A DNA stretch of 45,015 bases from Brevundimonas sp. UBA2388 (lineage in GTDB: Bacteria; Pseudomonadota; Alphaproteobacteria; Caulobacterales; Caulobacteraceae), in NCBI GenBank assembly GCA_002343425.1, contig DDSO01000092.1, positions 8,402 through 53,416 of the forward strand, in the 5' to 3' direction. The position numbers and the translations under genes were made by a program. Shown here one piece after another: positions 32,674-42,575 of this stretch (position 1 is its first letter; the number at the start of each line of letters is the position of its first letter). A model generated the notes under the pieces. The model worked only from the letters and a program-made list of their open reading frames with translations. It made no database searches and was not told where the DNA came from.

Positions 32674-34851
32674 TCAGGCCGCCGCCTTCTGCTTCCCGGC
32701 GAAGTTTCCGTAGAAGGTCTCACCCTTGGCCGCCATGTCGCGCAGCAGCTGCGGGACCTTGAAGCGGTCGCCGTAGCGGGCGGCGTAGTCGTCGGCCTGG
32801 GCCACGAAGGCCTTGAGGCCCGTCTGGTCGATCATGGTGATCGGGCCGCCGGTCCAGGGCGCGAAGCCCCAGGCCAGGATGGCGCCGACATCGGCCTCGC
32901 GCGGGTCGTCGATGACGCCCTCTTCCCAGCAGCGCGCGACCTCGACGGCCTGCCGGTACAGCAGGCGCTGCTTCTGGTCCTCGACCAGTTCCGGCGTGGA
33001 ATCGTTGATCTTCACCGGCGCCAGCTCGGCCAGACCGGCCCAGATCTTCTTGGGCTTCTGGTCGTAGTCATAGAAGCCCATGCCGTTCTTGCGGCCATAG
33101 CGGCCGAGCTCCTCGACCATCTTCTGGACGATCTGCGAGCCGGGCAGGGGCTGGTATTTGTCGCCGAGGTCGAGCGCCGTCTGCTTGGCGATCTTGACCG
33201 ACAGGTCCAGGGCCACGTCGTCGTGCATCTCCAGCGGGCCGCGCGGCATGCCGGTCATGCGGCCGATGTTGTCGATCAGGGCAGGGGCATAGCCCTCTTC
33301 CAGCATGGCCATGCCCTCGGCGACATAGGTGCCGAAGCAGCGCGAGGTGTAGAAGCCGCGGCCGTCGTTGACGACGATCGGGGTCTTCTTGATCTTCATG
33401 ATGTAGTCCAGCGATTTGGCGATCGCCGCCTCGCCGGTCTTCTCGCCGAGGATGATCTCGACCAGCATCATCTTGTCGACGGGCGAGAAGAAGTGGATGC
33501 CGATGAAGTCCTCGGGCCGGACGCTGGCCTCGGCTAGGCCGGTGATCGGCAGGGTCGAGGTGTTGGAGCCGAACACGGCTCCGGCCTCAAGCTGCGCCTC
33601 GGCGCGTTTGGTGACGTCGGCCTTGATCTCGCGGTTCTCGAACACGGCCTCGATGACCAGGTCCGAGCCCTTGATCAGGTCGTAGTCGGTCGTCGCGGTG
33701 ACCGAGCCGAGCAGGGCGTCAAACTTCTCCTGCGTGATCTGGCCGCGCGACAGGCGCTTCTTCAGCAGGTCGGCGACGTGGGCCTTGCCCTTGTCGGCGT
33801 CTTCCTGGGTACGGTCGATCAGGATGGTCTCGATGCCGGCCAGGGCCTGCACATAGGCGATGCCCGCGCCCATCATGCCGGCGCCGATGACGGTGACCTT
33901 CTTCGGATCGGACTTGGGCACGCCCGCCGGACGGACGGCGCCCTTGTCCAGCTCCTGCTTGGACAGGAACAGGCTGCGGATCATGGCCTGGGCCTGCGGC
34001 GTCATCAGGGTCTTGATGAAGTAGCGGGTCTCGATGCGCAGGGCCGCGTCCATCGGCACCTGAATGCCCTCATAGACGGCCTTCATCAGGTTCAGCACGG
34101 CCGGATAGTTGCCGTAGGACTGTTTGCGCAGCATGGCGTTGCCGACGAGGAAATTCTGGATGCCCGCCGGGTGGTAGGGGCCGCCGCCGGGCTGTTTGAA
34201 GCCCTTGTCGTCCCACGGCTGGACGGCCTTGCCGCCGCCCTTGATCCACGCCTTGGCGGCGTCGATCTCGGTGCCCTTGGCCACGACCTCGTGGACCACG
34301 CCCGCGCCCCTGGCGTCGTTCGGACGCCAGGAAGAGCCGGCGCTCATCGCCGTCATCGCCGCCTGCACGCCGATCAGGCGCGTCAGCCGCTGGGTGCCGC
34401 CGCCGCCGGGGAAGAGGCCGACCTTGATCTCGGGCAGGCCGAGCTGAATCTTGTTGTCGTCGGCGACGACCCGGTAGTGACAGGCCAGCGTCAGCTCGAG
34501 CCCGCCGCCGAGAGCCAGGCCGTTGATGGCCGCGGCCACCGGCTTGCCGCAAGTCTCCAGCGCGCGCAGGGCGCCGTTCAGCTTCCAGCCCGCATCATAG
34601 GCGTCCTGCAGCGAACCGCCGGCCAGCATGCCGCCGGCCATGTCACCGAGGTCGGCGCCGGCACAGAAGCCGCTGGCCTTGCCCGAGGTCAGGACCGCGC
34701 CCTTGATGGCGTCGTCGGTCTTCACCCGTTCGACCCACTGCGGGATCTCCTGCATCACGCCCGAGGTCAGGGTGTTCATCGAGCGTCCGGGGACGTCGAA
34801 GGTGATCAGGGCGATGCCGTCGGCGTCGACGTCGATCTTGAAGTTTTCCAT
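32674..34851 (-). CDS. FadB/FadJ-type multifunctional enoyl-CoA hydratase / 3-hydroxyacyl-CoA dehydrogenase
   Basis: A 725-residue enzyme for two steps of fatty-acid beta-oxidation. The N-terminal crotonase domain has [18 protein letters not shown] and [15 protein letters not shown], with the catalytic Glu region. The NAD-binding domain starts at [13 protein letters not shown], and the catalytic His region is [17 protein letters not shown]. The start at 34851 (MENFKID) has GAGGA upstream. It is 11 bp after the thiolase stop, forming a two-gene operon analogous to fadBA but in the order thiolase then hydratase/dehydrogenase. Confidence 0.92.
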   Translation of the reverse strand: MENFKIDVDADGIALITFDVPGRSMNTLTSGVMQEIPQWVERVKTDDAIKGAVLTSGKASGFCAGADLGDMAGGMLAGGSLQDAYDAGWKLNGALRALETCGKPVAAAINGLALGGGLELTLACHYRVVADDNKIQLGLPEIKVGLFPGGGGTQRLTRLIGVQAAMTAMSAGSSWRPNDARGAGVVHEVVAKGTEIDAAKAWIKGGGKAVQPWDDKGFKQPGGGPYHPAGIQNFLVGNAMLRKQSYGNYPAVLNLMKAVYEGIQVPMDAALRIETRYFIKTLMTPQAQAMIRSLFLSKQELDKGAVRPAGVPKSDPKKVTVIGAGMMGAGIAYVQALAGIETILIDRTQEDADKGKAHVADLLKKRLSRGQITQEKFDALLGSVTATTDYDLIKGSDLVIEAVFENREIKADVTKRAEAQLEAGAVFGSNTSTLPITGLAEASVRPEDFIGIHFFSPVDKMMLVEIILGEKTGEAAIAKSLDYIMKIKKTPIVVNDGRGFYTSRCFGTYVAEGMAMLEEGYAPALIDNIGRMTGMPRGPLEMHDDVALDLSVKIAKQTALDLGDKYQPLPGSQIVQKMVEELGRYGRKNGMGFYDYDQKPKKIWAGLAELAPVKINDSTPELVEDQKQRLLYRQAVEVARCWEEGVIDDPREADVGAILAWGFAPWTGGPITMIDQTGLKAFVAQADDYAARYGDRFKVPQLLRDMAAKGETFYGNFAGKQKAAA

Positions 34852-34862
34852 GGTCAAAATCC

Positions 34863-36068
34863 TCAGACGCGTTCGATGACGGTGGCGGTGCCCATGCCGC
34901 CGCCGATGCACAGGGTGATCAGGGCGGTGGACTTGTTCGACCGCTCCAGCTCGTCGAGGGCGATGCCGGTGATCATGGCGCCGGTGGCGCCCAGCGGGTG
35001 GCCCATGGAGATGCCGCCGCCGTTCACGTTCATCTTGTCGTGCGGGATGTCGAGCGCCTGCATGTAGCGCAGCACCACGGCGGCGAAGGCCTCGTTAAGC
35101 TCCCAGACGTCGATGTCGGCGGTGGTCATGCCCAGTTTGGCGAGCAGCTTCTTGGTCACGAACTCGGGGCCGGTCAGCATGATCGAGGGCTCTGACCCGA
35201 TCGAGGCGGCGCCGACGATGCGGGCGCGCGGCTTGAGGCCCAAGGCCTTGCCGGCTTCCAGCGAGCCGATCAGGACCCCGGCCGAACCGTCGACGATGCC
35301 CGAGGAGTTGCCGGGCGTGTGGACGTGATTGACCCGCTCGACCTCGGGGTAGCGCTGGTTGATCACGGCGTCGAAGGCCATCTCGCCCATCATGGCGAAG
35401 GAGGCATTCAGGGCGCCCAGCGACTGCATGTCAGTGTTCGGACGGATGGTCTCGTCGCGGTCCAGTTGGACGAGGCCGAGCTGGTTCTTCACGGCGATGA
35501 CCGACTTCGAGAAGCGGCCGTCAGCCCAGGCGGCCGCGGCGCGCTTGTGGCTCTCCATCGAATAGGCGTCCACGTCGTCGCGGCTGAAGCCGTATTTGGT
35601 GGCGATCATGTCGGCCGAGACGCCCTGGGGCACGAAATAGGTGGGGAAGGCCGAGGTCGGATCGACCGGCCAGGCGCCGCCGTCCGAGCCCATCGGCACC
35701 CGGCTCATGGCCTCGATGCCGCCGCCGACGGCGAAATCGGCCTCGCCGGATTTGACCTTGGCCGCGGCCATGTTCACGGCTTCCAGACCGGAGGCGCAGA
35801 AGCGGTTGATCTGGACACCGGCCACGGTCTGGGCCCAGCCGGCGGAGAGGACGGCGGTGCGGGCGATGTCCGCGCCCTGCTCGCCCACCGGTGAGACGCA
35901 GCCGAGGATGACGTCGTCGACCTTCGATGTGTCGAGGTCATTGCGGTCCCGCAGGGCTTCCAGCACCTGGGTCGCCAGGCTGAGGCCTGTGATCTCGTGA
36001 AGGGATCCGTCCTTCTTGCCCTTGCCGCGCGGGGTGCGGACCGCGTCGTAGATATAGGCCTCGGCCAT
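34863..36068 (-). CDS. Thiolase (acetyl-CoA C-acyltransferase), beta-oxidation operon
   Basis: A 401-residue thiolase-II family enzyme for the last step of beta-oxidation. The nucleophile cysteine lies in [14 protein letters not shown], the His in [16 protein letters not shown], and the second Cys in [18 protein letters not shown] precedes the ATG at 36068. An imperfect 16-bp ACGT-rich palindrome lies 53 bp before the start and probably controls the operon. The neighbour FadB-type protein is presumably its complex partner. Confidence 0.92.
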   Translation of the reverse strand: MAEAYIYDAVRTPRGKGKKDGSLHEITGLSLATQVLEALRDRNDLDTSKVDDVILGCVSPVGEQGADIARTAVLSAGWAQTVAGVQINRFCASGLEAVNMAAAKVKSGEADFAVGGGIEAMSRVPMGSDGGAWPVDPTSAFPTYFVPQGVSADMIATKYGFSRDDVDAYSMESHKRAAAAWADGRFSKSVIAVKNQLGLVQLDRDETIRPNTDMQSLGALNASFAMMGEMAFDAVINQRYPEVERVNHVHTPGNSSGIVDGSAGVLIGSLEAGKALGLKPRARIVGAASIGSEPSIMLTGPEFVTKKLLAKLGMTTADIDVWELNEAFAAVVLRYMQALDIPHDKMNVNGGGISMGHPLGATGAMITGIALDELERSNKSTALITLCIGGGMGTATVIERV

Positions 36069-36120
36069 GGGAGTCGGTCTCCAATAAGGACGGATTCTGA
36101 GCGTGATCGCCACAAACCCT

Positions 36121-36136
36121 ACGTTTACGTCAACGT
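36121..36136. promoter_or_regulatory. ACGT-rich palindromic operator before the beta-oxidation operon
   Basis: ACGTTTACGTCAACGT is symmetric at 14 of 16 positions. Extended on the minus strand it starts TTGACGTTGACG. Similar ACGT-core palindromes are bound by LiuR/FadR-type regulators of acyl-CoA genes in proteobacteria. No regulator gene is adjacent. Confidence 0.5.
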
Positions 36137-36292
36137 CAAGTATTTCATCACGGTCCGCGGCGCTGTGTCGGCCACCGGACGCCGGAAAGCTGTGAATTCC
36201 GAGAACGACTCTCAGCTAGCTTGGCCTTGGGAACGCGCGCTCCGTCCGCGTTTTACGTGCGCCGACACGACGGGTGTCTGGAGGAGATGACC

Positions 36293-36844
36293 ATGGCCCA
36301 GACTTACGAAGAGATGGACGCCATCGCGATGCTGAAGGCCGATCACCGCAAGGTGGAGGAGATATTCGCGGCGTTCGAAACGGCGACCTCGCCGGCGAAG
36401 AAGCAGGCGCTGGCCCATCAGGCCTGTCTCGAGCTGAAGGTTCACACCGTGCTGGAGGAGGAGGTCTTCTATCCGGCCTGCCGCGGCCAGATCGAGGAAG
36501 ACCTGCTGAACGAGGCCTATGTCGAGCATGACTCGGCCAAGCTGCTGATCAATGAGATCGAGGCCGCCAGCCCCGACGAGGAATTCTACGACGCCAAGGT
36601 CAAGGTGCTCTCCGAAATGATCGAGCACCACGTCGAGGAAGAGGAGATGCGGTCCGAAGGCATGTTCAGCCAGGCCCGCGCCGCCGGTCTCGACATGGAC
36701 GCCCTCGCCGACGCCATGCGCGCCCGAAAGGTCACGGCGATGGAGGAGTTCCAGGCCGGGAAGCCCGCGGAGACCCTGACGCTTGAAGGCGACGATACCG
36801 ACAAGGCGCTGATCAACACGCCGCTCGCGGCCGACGCGCGCTGA
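36293..36844 (+). CDS. Hemerythrin HHE-domain protein
   Basis: A 183-residue cytosolic di-iron protein candidate. Likely ligands are H18 in KADHRKVE, H51 and E55 in VHTVLEEEVFYPA, H79 in VEHDSAK, and the H112/H113-E pair in IEHHVEEEE. Relatives handle oxygen, nitric oxide or iron stress. GGAGGAG is best placed for the ATG at 36293; ATG 36287 would sit on the ribosome site. It diverges from the thiolase operon. Confidence 0.88.
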   Translation: MAQTYEEMDAIAMLKADHRKVEEIFAAFETATSPAKKQALAHQACLELKVHTVLEEEVFYPACRGQIEEDLLNEAYVEHDSAKLLINEIEAASPDEEFYDAKVKVLSEMIEHHVEEEEMRSEGMFSQARAAGLDMDALADAMRARKVTAMEEFQAGKPAETLTLEGDDTDKALINTPLAADAR

Positions 36845-36908
36845 CCGGAATCAGGGAATGGCGCCGGTCTCGGCGGGCAATGATCGCGCCGTTGAGGTAA
36901 GAAGCTCC

Positions 36909-37457
36909 ATGCGCCGTTCCCTGTTCCTCGCCCTCGCCCTGACGACCGGTCTCGCCGCGCAGGCTTGCGCCGCTCCGATGGTCGCGGTGCAGGACGAGCC
37001 GATGCGCGTCGCCGCTCCGCCGCAGGACGTGCCCAGCCGACTGCTGGCGGCCCATAATGCCGAGCGGCGACGGGTCGGCACGCCGCCGTTGCAGTGGGAC
37101 GACACCCTGGCCGCCGAAGCCCGCGTCTGGGCGCGCGTGCTGGTGGATACGGGCCGGTGGGAACACGATCCCACACTGCATGGCAACGGCGAGAATCTGT
37201 GGACCGGCTGGGGCAGCCGGATCTGGACGCCGGAGGAGATGGTCGCGGAGTGGGCGGCCGAGAAACGCGATTATGTGCACGGGGTGTTCCCCCATGTCAG
37301 CCGCACCGGAGATTGGACCGCCGTCGGCCATTACACCCAGATCATCGCGCGCCGGACGACCCATGTCGGGTGCGCCATCGCCTCGCGCGGCGACCGGTCA
37401 GTTCTGGCCTGTCGCTATTCACCGCCCGGCAATGTCGACGGGCTGCGGGCCTACTAG
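36909..37457 (+). CDS. Exported CAP/SCP-domain protein
   Basis: A 182-residue cysteine-rich-secretory-protein-fold (CAP) protein with a signal peptide (MRRSLFLALALTTGLAAQACA). The domain shows AAHNAERRRVGTPPLQW, GNGENLWTGWG, and GHYTQIIARRTTHVGCA, the conserved His/Glu pocket. Bacterial members are extracellular or periplasmic with poorly known roles. The cleavage region AQACAAP might be a lipobox, but the context (Q-A-C) is weak. Its TAG stop overlaps that of the convergent kpsF/kdsD gene in CTAG. Confidence 0.88.
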   Translation: MRRSLFLALALTTGLAAQACAAPMVAVQDEPMRVAAPPQDVPSRLLAAHNAERRRVGTPPLQWDDTLAAEARVWARVLVDTGRWEHDPTLHGNGENLWTGWGSRIWTPEEMVAEWAAEKRDYVHGVFPHVSRTGDWTAVGHYTQIIARRTTHVGCAIASRGDRSVLACRYSPPGNVDGLRAY

Positions 37458-38449
37458 CCGACGTAGCCGGCCTGCATCAGTTCGGCGATGTGGACGATGG
37501 CGACGGGGCGGTCGGCCTCGACCACCAGCAGGGTGGCGATCCGGTTCTGGGTCATCAGGTCCACGGCGTCGCTCATGCGGGCGTCCGGGGCGATGATCTT
37601 TGGGCCGGGGCTCATAACGTCGGCGGCGGTCAGGCCGTTGAGGTCGCGCGAGAAGGCCCGGCGCACGTCGCCGTCGGTGACGATCCCGGCCAGGGTTCCG
37701 TCCGTGTTCAGCACGGCCGCGGCGCCCTTGCGGCCCTCGGTGATGGCGGACACCACCTCGGCGAAGCTCGCGGTCAGCGGCACGGTCGCCGGGGCGGGCG
37801 GCCTGTCGCCCATCCAGTCGCGCACGCTTTGCAGGCTCATGCCCAGCTTGCCGCCGGGGTGATGCAGGCCGAAGGCCTCGGCCGTGAAGCCGCGCCGGTC
37901 CATCAGCACCATGGCCAGGGCGTCGCCGAGGGCCAGGGTCATCAGGGTCGAGGTCGTGGGAGCCAGACCGTTGGGGCAGGCCTCGGCCACCTGCGGCATG
38001 GTCAGGCAGACGGCGGATGAGCGACCGAGAAAGCTGGCCGGCCGCTGGGTCAGGCCGATGACCGGAATGCCCTCGCGCTGGCAGTAGATCAGGGGATCGC
38101 GCAGTTCGCGGCTCTCGCCGGAGTTCGAGATGGCCAGCAGGGTGACGTCCTTGCGCAACATGCCGAGGTCGCCGTGGCTCATCTCGGCCGGGTGGACGAA
38201 GAAGGCGTTGGTGCCGGTCGACGCGAGCGTCGCGGCGATCTTGCCGCCGATATGGCCCGACTTGCCCATGCCCGTGACGACCAGATAGCCGGGCCGGGAC
38301 AGGATGATGTCGCAGGCGCGGGCGATGCCGTCGTCCAGCCCGGATTCCAGCGCCTGGAGCGCGGCGATGTTCAGCTGGATCACTTCCCGCGCCCGCGCGG
38401 TCATGGCGGCGGGATCGGCGGACAGGGCAGGGGCGGCGGCGTCGGTCAT
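37454..38449 (-). CDS. kdsD: KpsF/GutQ-family arabinose-5-phosphate isomerase
   Basis: A 331-residue enzyme making arabinose 5-phosphate, the first dedicated precursor of KDO. The SIS domain (about residues 40-175) contains VVTGMGKSGHIGGKIAATLASTG, LLAISNSGESRE and the catalytic-region FLGRSS. Two C-terminal CBS domains (MSPGPKIIAPDARMSDAV and similar) follow. It works upstream of kdsB, found elsewhere in the window. Start at 38449 (MTDAAAPALSA) is chosen; an ATG six codons earlier (38467) is possible. No strong Shine-Dalgarno at either. Confidence 0.9.
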   Translation of the reverse strand: MTDAAAPALSADPAAMTARAREVIQLNIAALQALESGLDDGIARACDIILSRPGYLVVTGMGKSGHIGGKIAATLASTGTNAFFVHPAEMSHGDLGMLRKDVTLLAISNSGESRELRDPLIYCQREGIPVIGLTQRPASFLGRSSAVCLTMPQVAEACPNGLAPTTSTLMTLALGDALAMVLMDRRGFTAEAFGLHHPGGKLGMSLQSVRDWMGDRPPAPATVPLTASFAEVVSAITEGRKGAAAVLNTDGTLAGIVTDGDVRRAFSRDLNGLTAADVMSPGPKIIAPDARMSDAVDLMTQNRIATLLVVEADRPVAIVHIAELMQAGYVG

Positions 38450-38465
38450 GCTGCGGAATTGGCCC

Positions 38466-38507
38466 ATCCGGCGCGGTTTCACAATCCGTCGGGCAGGCGC
38501 GCCGGAT
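38466..38507. repeat. Inverted repeat in the kpsF/kdsD - otsB divergent region
   Basis: ATCCGGCGCG (38466-38475) and CGCGCCGGAT (38498-38507) are perfectly complementary across a 22-bp centre. It lies just upstream of the kdsD start and may be an operator or an mRNA hairpin. Confidence 0.45.
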
Positions 38508-38572
38508 TGCGGCGACTCGAGAAAATACCAATCGCGGGTCAACCTTTGCCGCATGGATGCGTTCAAACAGCC

Positions 38573-39361
38573 ATGCGGACCACAAACCTGAACACCGACG
38601 GCGCGACCGCGCCGGCCGAGGCGCTCTCCTATTTGCCGCCACCGCCCGTCGTTCTTCAGCATCCGGCCCTGTTCCTGGACATGGACGGTGTGTTGGCGCC
38701 GTTGGCGGCCACGCCCGATGCCGTCGTGCCCGATGCGCGCCGCACGGCGGTGCTGCGGCGGCTGGCGGATCGGCTGAAGGGGCGGGTCGCGATCCTCAGC
38801 GGGCGCACCATCGCCGAGATCGACCGGATCGCCGACAGCGCCTCCGCCTCCGCCTCGGGCGTGCACGGGCTGGAGCGCCGGCGCGCGGATGGATCGCTCG
38901 ACCACGCCGCCGCTGACCCGTCCGTCCGCGATGCGGTCGTCGCCTTCGAGCGTTTCGCCCGCGACCGCCCCGGCATGATCGTCGAGGACAAGTCGGTTTC
39001 GGCCGGCCTGCACTACCGCGGGGCGCCGGGCGAGGCCGCCGCCGCCGCCGCCCTGGCACGCAGCCTCGCCGCCGAGACCGGGCTCGCGCTGCAGGCGGGT
39101 AATCTGGTGGTCGAGCTGAAGACGCCCGGAACGGACAAGGGCACGGCGCTCAAGGCCTTCATGCTTGAGCCGCCGTTCGCTGGCGCCGTCCCCGTCATGC
39201 TGGGCGATGACCTCACCGATGAGGACGGATTTCGCGCCGCCGCCGATCTCGGCGGGTTCGGGGTTCTGGTCGGTCCCCCGCGCCGGACTGCCGCGACCTT
39301 CGGCCTGCCCGATGTGGAGGCCGTCCTGACCTGGCTCGACAGCGTCGAGGCGCGCCGATGA
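38573..39361 (+). CDS. otsB: Trehalose-6-phosphate phosphatase
   Basis: A 262-residue HAD phosphatase that converts trehalose 6-phosphate to trehalose. The nucleophile motif is LFLDMDGVLAP (D36, D38); VAILSGRTIAEI and GDDLTDEDGF give motifs II and IV. The N-terminus is Ala/Pro-rich. Its stop overlaps the GH15 start (ATGA), starting a three-gene operon. No strong Shine-Dalgarno at ATG 38573. Trehalose protects against osmotic and drying stress. Confidence 0.94.
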   Translation: MRTTNLNTDGATAPAEALSYLPPPPVVLQHPALFLDMDGVLAPLAATPDAVVPDARRTAVLRRLADRLKGRVAILSGRTIAEIDRIADSASASASGVHGLERRRADGSLDHAAADPSVRDAVVAFERFARDRPGMIVEDKSVSAGLHYRGAPGEAAAAAALARSLAAETGLALQAGNLVVELKTPGTDKGTALKAFMLEPPFAGAVPVMLGDDLTDEDGFRAAADLGGFGVLVGPPRRTAATFGLPDVEAVLTWLDSVEARR

Positions 39362-41142
39362 CCCCGAACCTCGATCTCGCCCCCATCGGCAACTGTTCGA
39401 TCAGCGCCCTGATTGATCGCGACGGGCGCTATGTCTGGGCCTGCGCCCCCCGGGTGGACGGCGACCCGGTGTTTTCGGCCCTGATGGACGGGTCAGATCC
39501 CGACCACGGATTCTGGGACATTGAACTGGAAGGGCAGGCGACGGTTGAGCAGGCTTACATCCGCAACACACCGGTGCTCCGCACCGTCCTGACGGCGAAG
39601 GACGGCGCTTCGGTCGAGATCATCGACTTTGCGCCGCGCCATCCGAAACACAGCCGCACCTACCGGCCGCTCGCCTTCGGTCGGATCCTGCGGCCGCTGA
39701 GCGGAGCGCCACGCATCCGGGTCCGCCTGAGACCGTCAGCCGACTGGGGCGCGCGCCGGGCGGAGACCACCAACGGGTCCAACCACATCCGCTATCTGTG
39801 CACGGATGTGACCTTCCGGCTTACGACCGACTGTCCGGCGTCCCACATTCTGAACGAGCGCGTGTTCCGACTGGAGCGTCCGCTGGCCTTCTTCTTCGGG
39901 CCGGATGAGGGCTACGACCAGGACGTCGGACCCGGCGTCGCGGCGGTGCTCGACCGAACCGTGGCCTATTGGCAGGACTGGGTCCGCACCCTCTACCTGC
40001 CGCTGGACTGGCAGGAGGCGGTGATCCGCGCTGCCATCACCCTGAAGCTCTGCGCCTATGAGGAGACCGGCGCGATCGTCGCGGCCATGACCACGTCGGT
40101 GCCCGAGTTTCCCGAGAGCGGGCGCAACTGGGACTATCGCTACTGCTGGATCCGCGACGCCTACTATGTGGTGCGGGCGCTGAACCGGCTGGGCGCGGTC
40201 GACCTGCTGGAAAACTATCTCGGCTATCTGCGCAACCTCGTCGACGCCTCCGCCGGCGGCCACGTCCAGCCTGTCTATGGCGTCGGTCTGGAAGAGGACA
40301 TCGACGAACGGATCACCGAGACGGTCGCCGGCTATCGCGGCATGAAGCCGGTGCGGGTGGGCAATCAGGCCCGCGAGCATCTGCAACATGACGTCTACGG
40401 CCAGATCGTCCTGCCGCTGGTGCAGGCTTTCTATGATCAGCGGCTGCTGCGTCCGGGCACGATCGACGATTTCCATGCGCTGGAGAAGGTCGGCGATCGC
40501 GCCTTCGCCATGCATGACCAGGCCGACGCCGGACTGTGGGAGTTCCGGACCATTGCCCGGGTGCACACCTATTCCTCGGTGATGTGCTGGGCCGCTTGCG
40601 ACCGGCTGGCCAAGGCGGCAGATCATATGGGTCTGGCAGACCGCGCCGTGTTCTGGAGCGAGCGGGCGACGATCATCCGCGAACGGATCGAGCGCGAGGC
40701 CTTTTTGCCGGACGAGGGCCGTTTCGCCGCCAGCTTCGGCAACCGCGAGCTCGACGCCTCGTTGCTGCAACTGACCGATCTCGGCTTCCTCGACGCCCGC
40801 GACCCCCGGCAGGTCGCAACCTTCGACGCCATCGAGCGGGACCTGAAGAAGGGGCCGTATCTGTTCCGATACATCGAGCCGGACGATTTCGGCGAGCCGG
40901 AGACCGCGTTCAACTTCTGCACCTTCTGGTTCATCGAAGCCCTGTTCCTGAACGGCCGAACCGAGGAGGCGCGGGAGATCTTCGAGGAGATGCTCAGCCG
41001 TCGGACCCATGCGGGCTTGCTGTCCGAGGACCTGTCGCTGGGCGACAAGGAGCTCTGGGGCAACTATCCGCAGACCTATTCGCTGGTCGGCATCATCAAC
41101 TGCGCCGTGCTGCTCAGCCGTTCATGGACGGACGCCCGATGA
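39358..41142 (+). CDS. GH15 family glycoside hydrolase (glucoamylase/trehalase type)
   Basis: A 594-residue protein with an N-terminal beta-sandwich (PIGNCSISALIDRDGRYVWACAPR) and an (alpha/alpha)6 barrel containing GRNWDYRYCWIRDAYYV, the family's subsite signature. AMHDQADAGLWEFR carries a candidate acid Glu and GNYPQTYSLVG a region near the catalytic base. Bacterial members include true trehalases. It overlaps both otsB and otsA by ATGA, so trehalose or maltooligosaccharide is the probable substrate. Cytosolic, no signal peptide. Confidence 0.9.
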   Translation: MTPNLDLAPIGNCSISALIDRDGRYVWACAPRVDGDPVFSALMDGSDPDHGFWDIELEGQATVEQAYIRNTPVLRTVLTAKDGASVEIIDFAPRHPKHSRTYRPLAFGRILRPLSGAPRIRVRLRPSADWGARRAETTNGSNHIRYLCTDVTFRLTTDCPASHILNERVFRLERPLAFFFGPDEGYDQDVGPGVAAVLDRTVAYWQDWVRTLYLPLDWQEAVIRAAITLKLCAYEETGAIVAAMTTSVPEFPESGRNWDYRYCWIRDAYYVVRALNRLGAVDLLENYLGYLRNLVDASAGGHVQPVYGVGLEEDIDERITETVAGYRGMKPVRVGNQAREHLQHDVYGQIVLPLVQAFYDQRLLRPGTIDDFHALEKVGDRAFAMHDQADAGLWEFRTIARVHTYSSVMCWAACDRLAKAADHMGLADRAVFWSERATIIRERIEREAFLPDEGRFAASFGNRELDASLLQLTDLGFLDARDPRQVATFDAIERDLKKGPYLFRYIEPDDFGEPETAFNFCTFWFIEALFLNGRTEEAREIFEEMLSRRTHAGLLSEDLSLGDKELWGNYPQTYSLVGIINCAVLLSRSWTDAR

Positions 41143-42575
41143 GCCGCCTGATCGTTGTCTCCAACCGCGTATCCGCGCCTAAAGACCCGGCTGCCGGCTC
41201 GACCGGCGGCCTGGCCATGGCCCTGTCGGCGGCGCTGCGGAAATACGACGGCCTGTGGTTCGGCTGGTCCGGTGAAACGGTCGAACAGTTTACCGGCGAG
41301 CTCAAGATGGAGGACCGGGCAGGCGTAACCGTCGCGCTCGTCGATCTGGAGGCCCAGGACGTCGACGAATATTACAACGGCTATGCCAACAAGACCCTGT
41401 GGCCGCTGTTCCATCACCGGGTCGACCTGACCGCCTATGAGCGGTCCTACGGCGAGGGATACGAGCGCACCAACGCCCGCTTCGCCGAGGTTCTGGCGCC
41501 GCTGATCCAGCCGGACGACATCATCTGGATCCATGACTACCACATGATCCCGATGGCCCGGGACCTGAGGCGGCTGGGGGTGAAGAACCGGATCGGCTTC
41601 TTCCTGCACACGCCCTGGCCCGTGCGGCAGCTGCTGGTGACTCTTCCGCACCACCGCCGTCTGGTGGAGGCGATGTTCGACTACGACCTGATCGGCTTCC
41701 ATACCCGCGAATGGCTGGATCTGTTCCGGGATTATGTGGCGTCCGAGCCCAGCGTGAACGGCAAGCTGCTGCCCAATGACGCGCTGGAGGCGTTCGGGAA
41801 GACCGTGCAGACGGGCGTGTTTCCGATCGGCATCGATGTCGAGGGGTTCATCGCCGCGCGGAACTCGCCCCTCGGCAACCGGACCTATGACCGGATGGCG
41901 GCCTCGGCGGCGTTCCGGACCCTGATGGTCGGCGTCGACCGGCTGGACTATTCCAAGGGCCTGGAGGAACGGCTGCTTGGCTATGAGCAGTTCCTCGAGA
42001 CCCATCCGGACATGCGCTCCGAAGTCCTGCTGCTTCAGGTCACGCCTATTTCACGCGACGAGGTCGACAGCTATCAGGACATTCGGGGGCGGCTGGACGC
42101 CCTGGCCGGCCGCATCAACGGGGCCTATGCCGAGATGGACTGGCAGCCGATCCGCTATCTGAACCGCACCTATCGCCGCGACCAGCTGGCCGGAATCTAT
42201 CGCGCCGCCCGTGTCGGCCTGGTCACGCCGCTGCGCGACGGCATGAACCTGGTGGCCAAGGAATATGTTGCGGCACAGAATCCTGAGGATCCCGGCGTTC
42301 TGGTCCTGTCCCGGTTTGCGGGCGCCGCCGAGCAGATGGGCGAGGCCCTGCTCGTCAATCCATTTAGCCGCGAGGAACTGTCCGACGCCATCCAGAGGGC
42401 GCTGACCATGCCGCTGGCCGAGCGAAAGCGGAAGTGGGAGACCCTGATGGAGGTCGTGCGTGACACCGACGTGGGCATCTGGCGCGACGACTTCGTCTCG
42501 ACCCTGCGGGCCATCGAAAGCGGGACGGCGTGCGACGACGCCGGGGTTCCGACCGGCGCCGATCCCCGGGTCTAG
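41139..42575 (+). CDS. otsA: Trehalose-6-phosphate synthase
   Basis: A 478-residue GT20 glycosyltransferase that joins UDP-glucose (or another NDP-glucose) to glucose 6-phosphate. Motifs: LIVVSNRVS...STGGLA at the N-terminus, [30 protein letters not shown] with the donor site, and [16 protein letters not shown]. It is the last gene of the otsB-GH15-otsA operon. The C-terminal TAG shares CTAG with the convergent thiolase stop. Confidence 0.96.
   Translation: MSRLIVVSNRVSAPKDPAAGSTGGLAMALSAALRKYDGLWFGWSGETVEQFTGELKMEDRAGVTVALVDLEAQDVDEYYNGYANKTLWPLFHHRVDLTAYERSYGEGYERTNARFAEVLAPLIQPDDIIWIHDYHMIPMARDLRRLGVKNRIGFFLHTPWPVRQLLVTLPHHRRLVEAMFDYDLIGFHTREWLDLFRDYVASEPSVNGKLLPNDALEAFGKTVQTGVFPIGIDVEGFIAARNSPLGNRTYDRMAASAAFRTLMVGVDRLDYSKGLEERLLGYEQFLETHPDMRSEVLLLQVTPISRDEVDSYQDIRGRLDALAGRINGAYAEMDWQPIRYLNRTYRRDQLAGIYRAARVGLVTPLRDGMNLVAKEYVAAQNPEDPGVLVLSRFAGAAEQMGEALLVNPFSREELSDAIQRALTMPLAERKRKWETLMEVVRDTDVGIWRDDFVSTLRAIESGTACDDAGVPTGADPRV

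Noticed and set aside
36230..36252. Possible EcfG promoter (GGAAC...CGTT) before the hemerythrin gene
   Set aside because: The spacer is only 14 bp, against 16-17 in the consensus.
37454..39013. Long extension of the kpsF/kdsD frame up to 39013
   Set aside because: The extra region is antisense to otsB; the SIS protein starts at 38449 or 38467.
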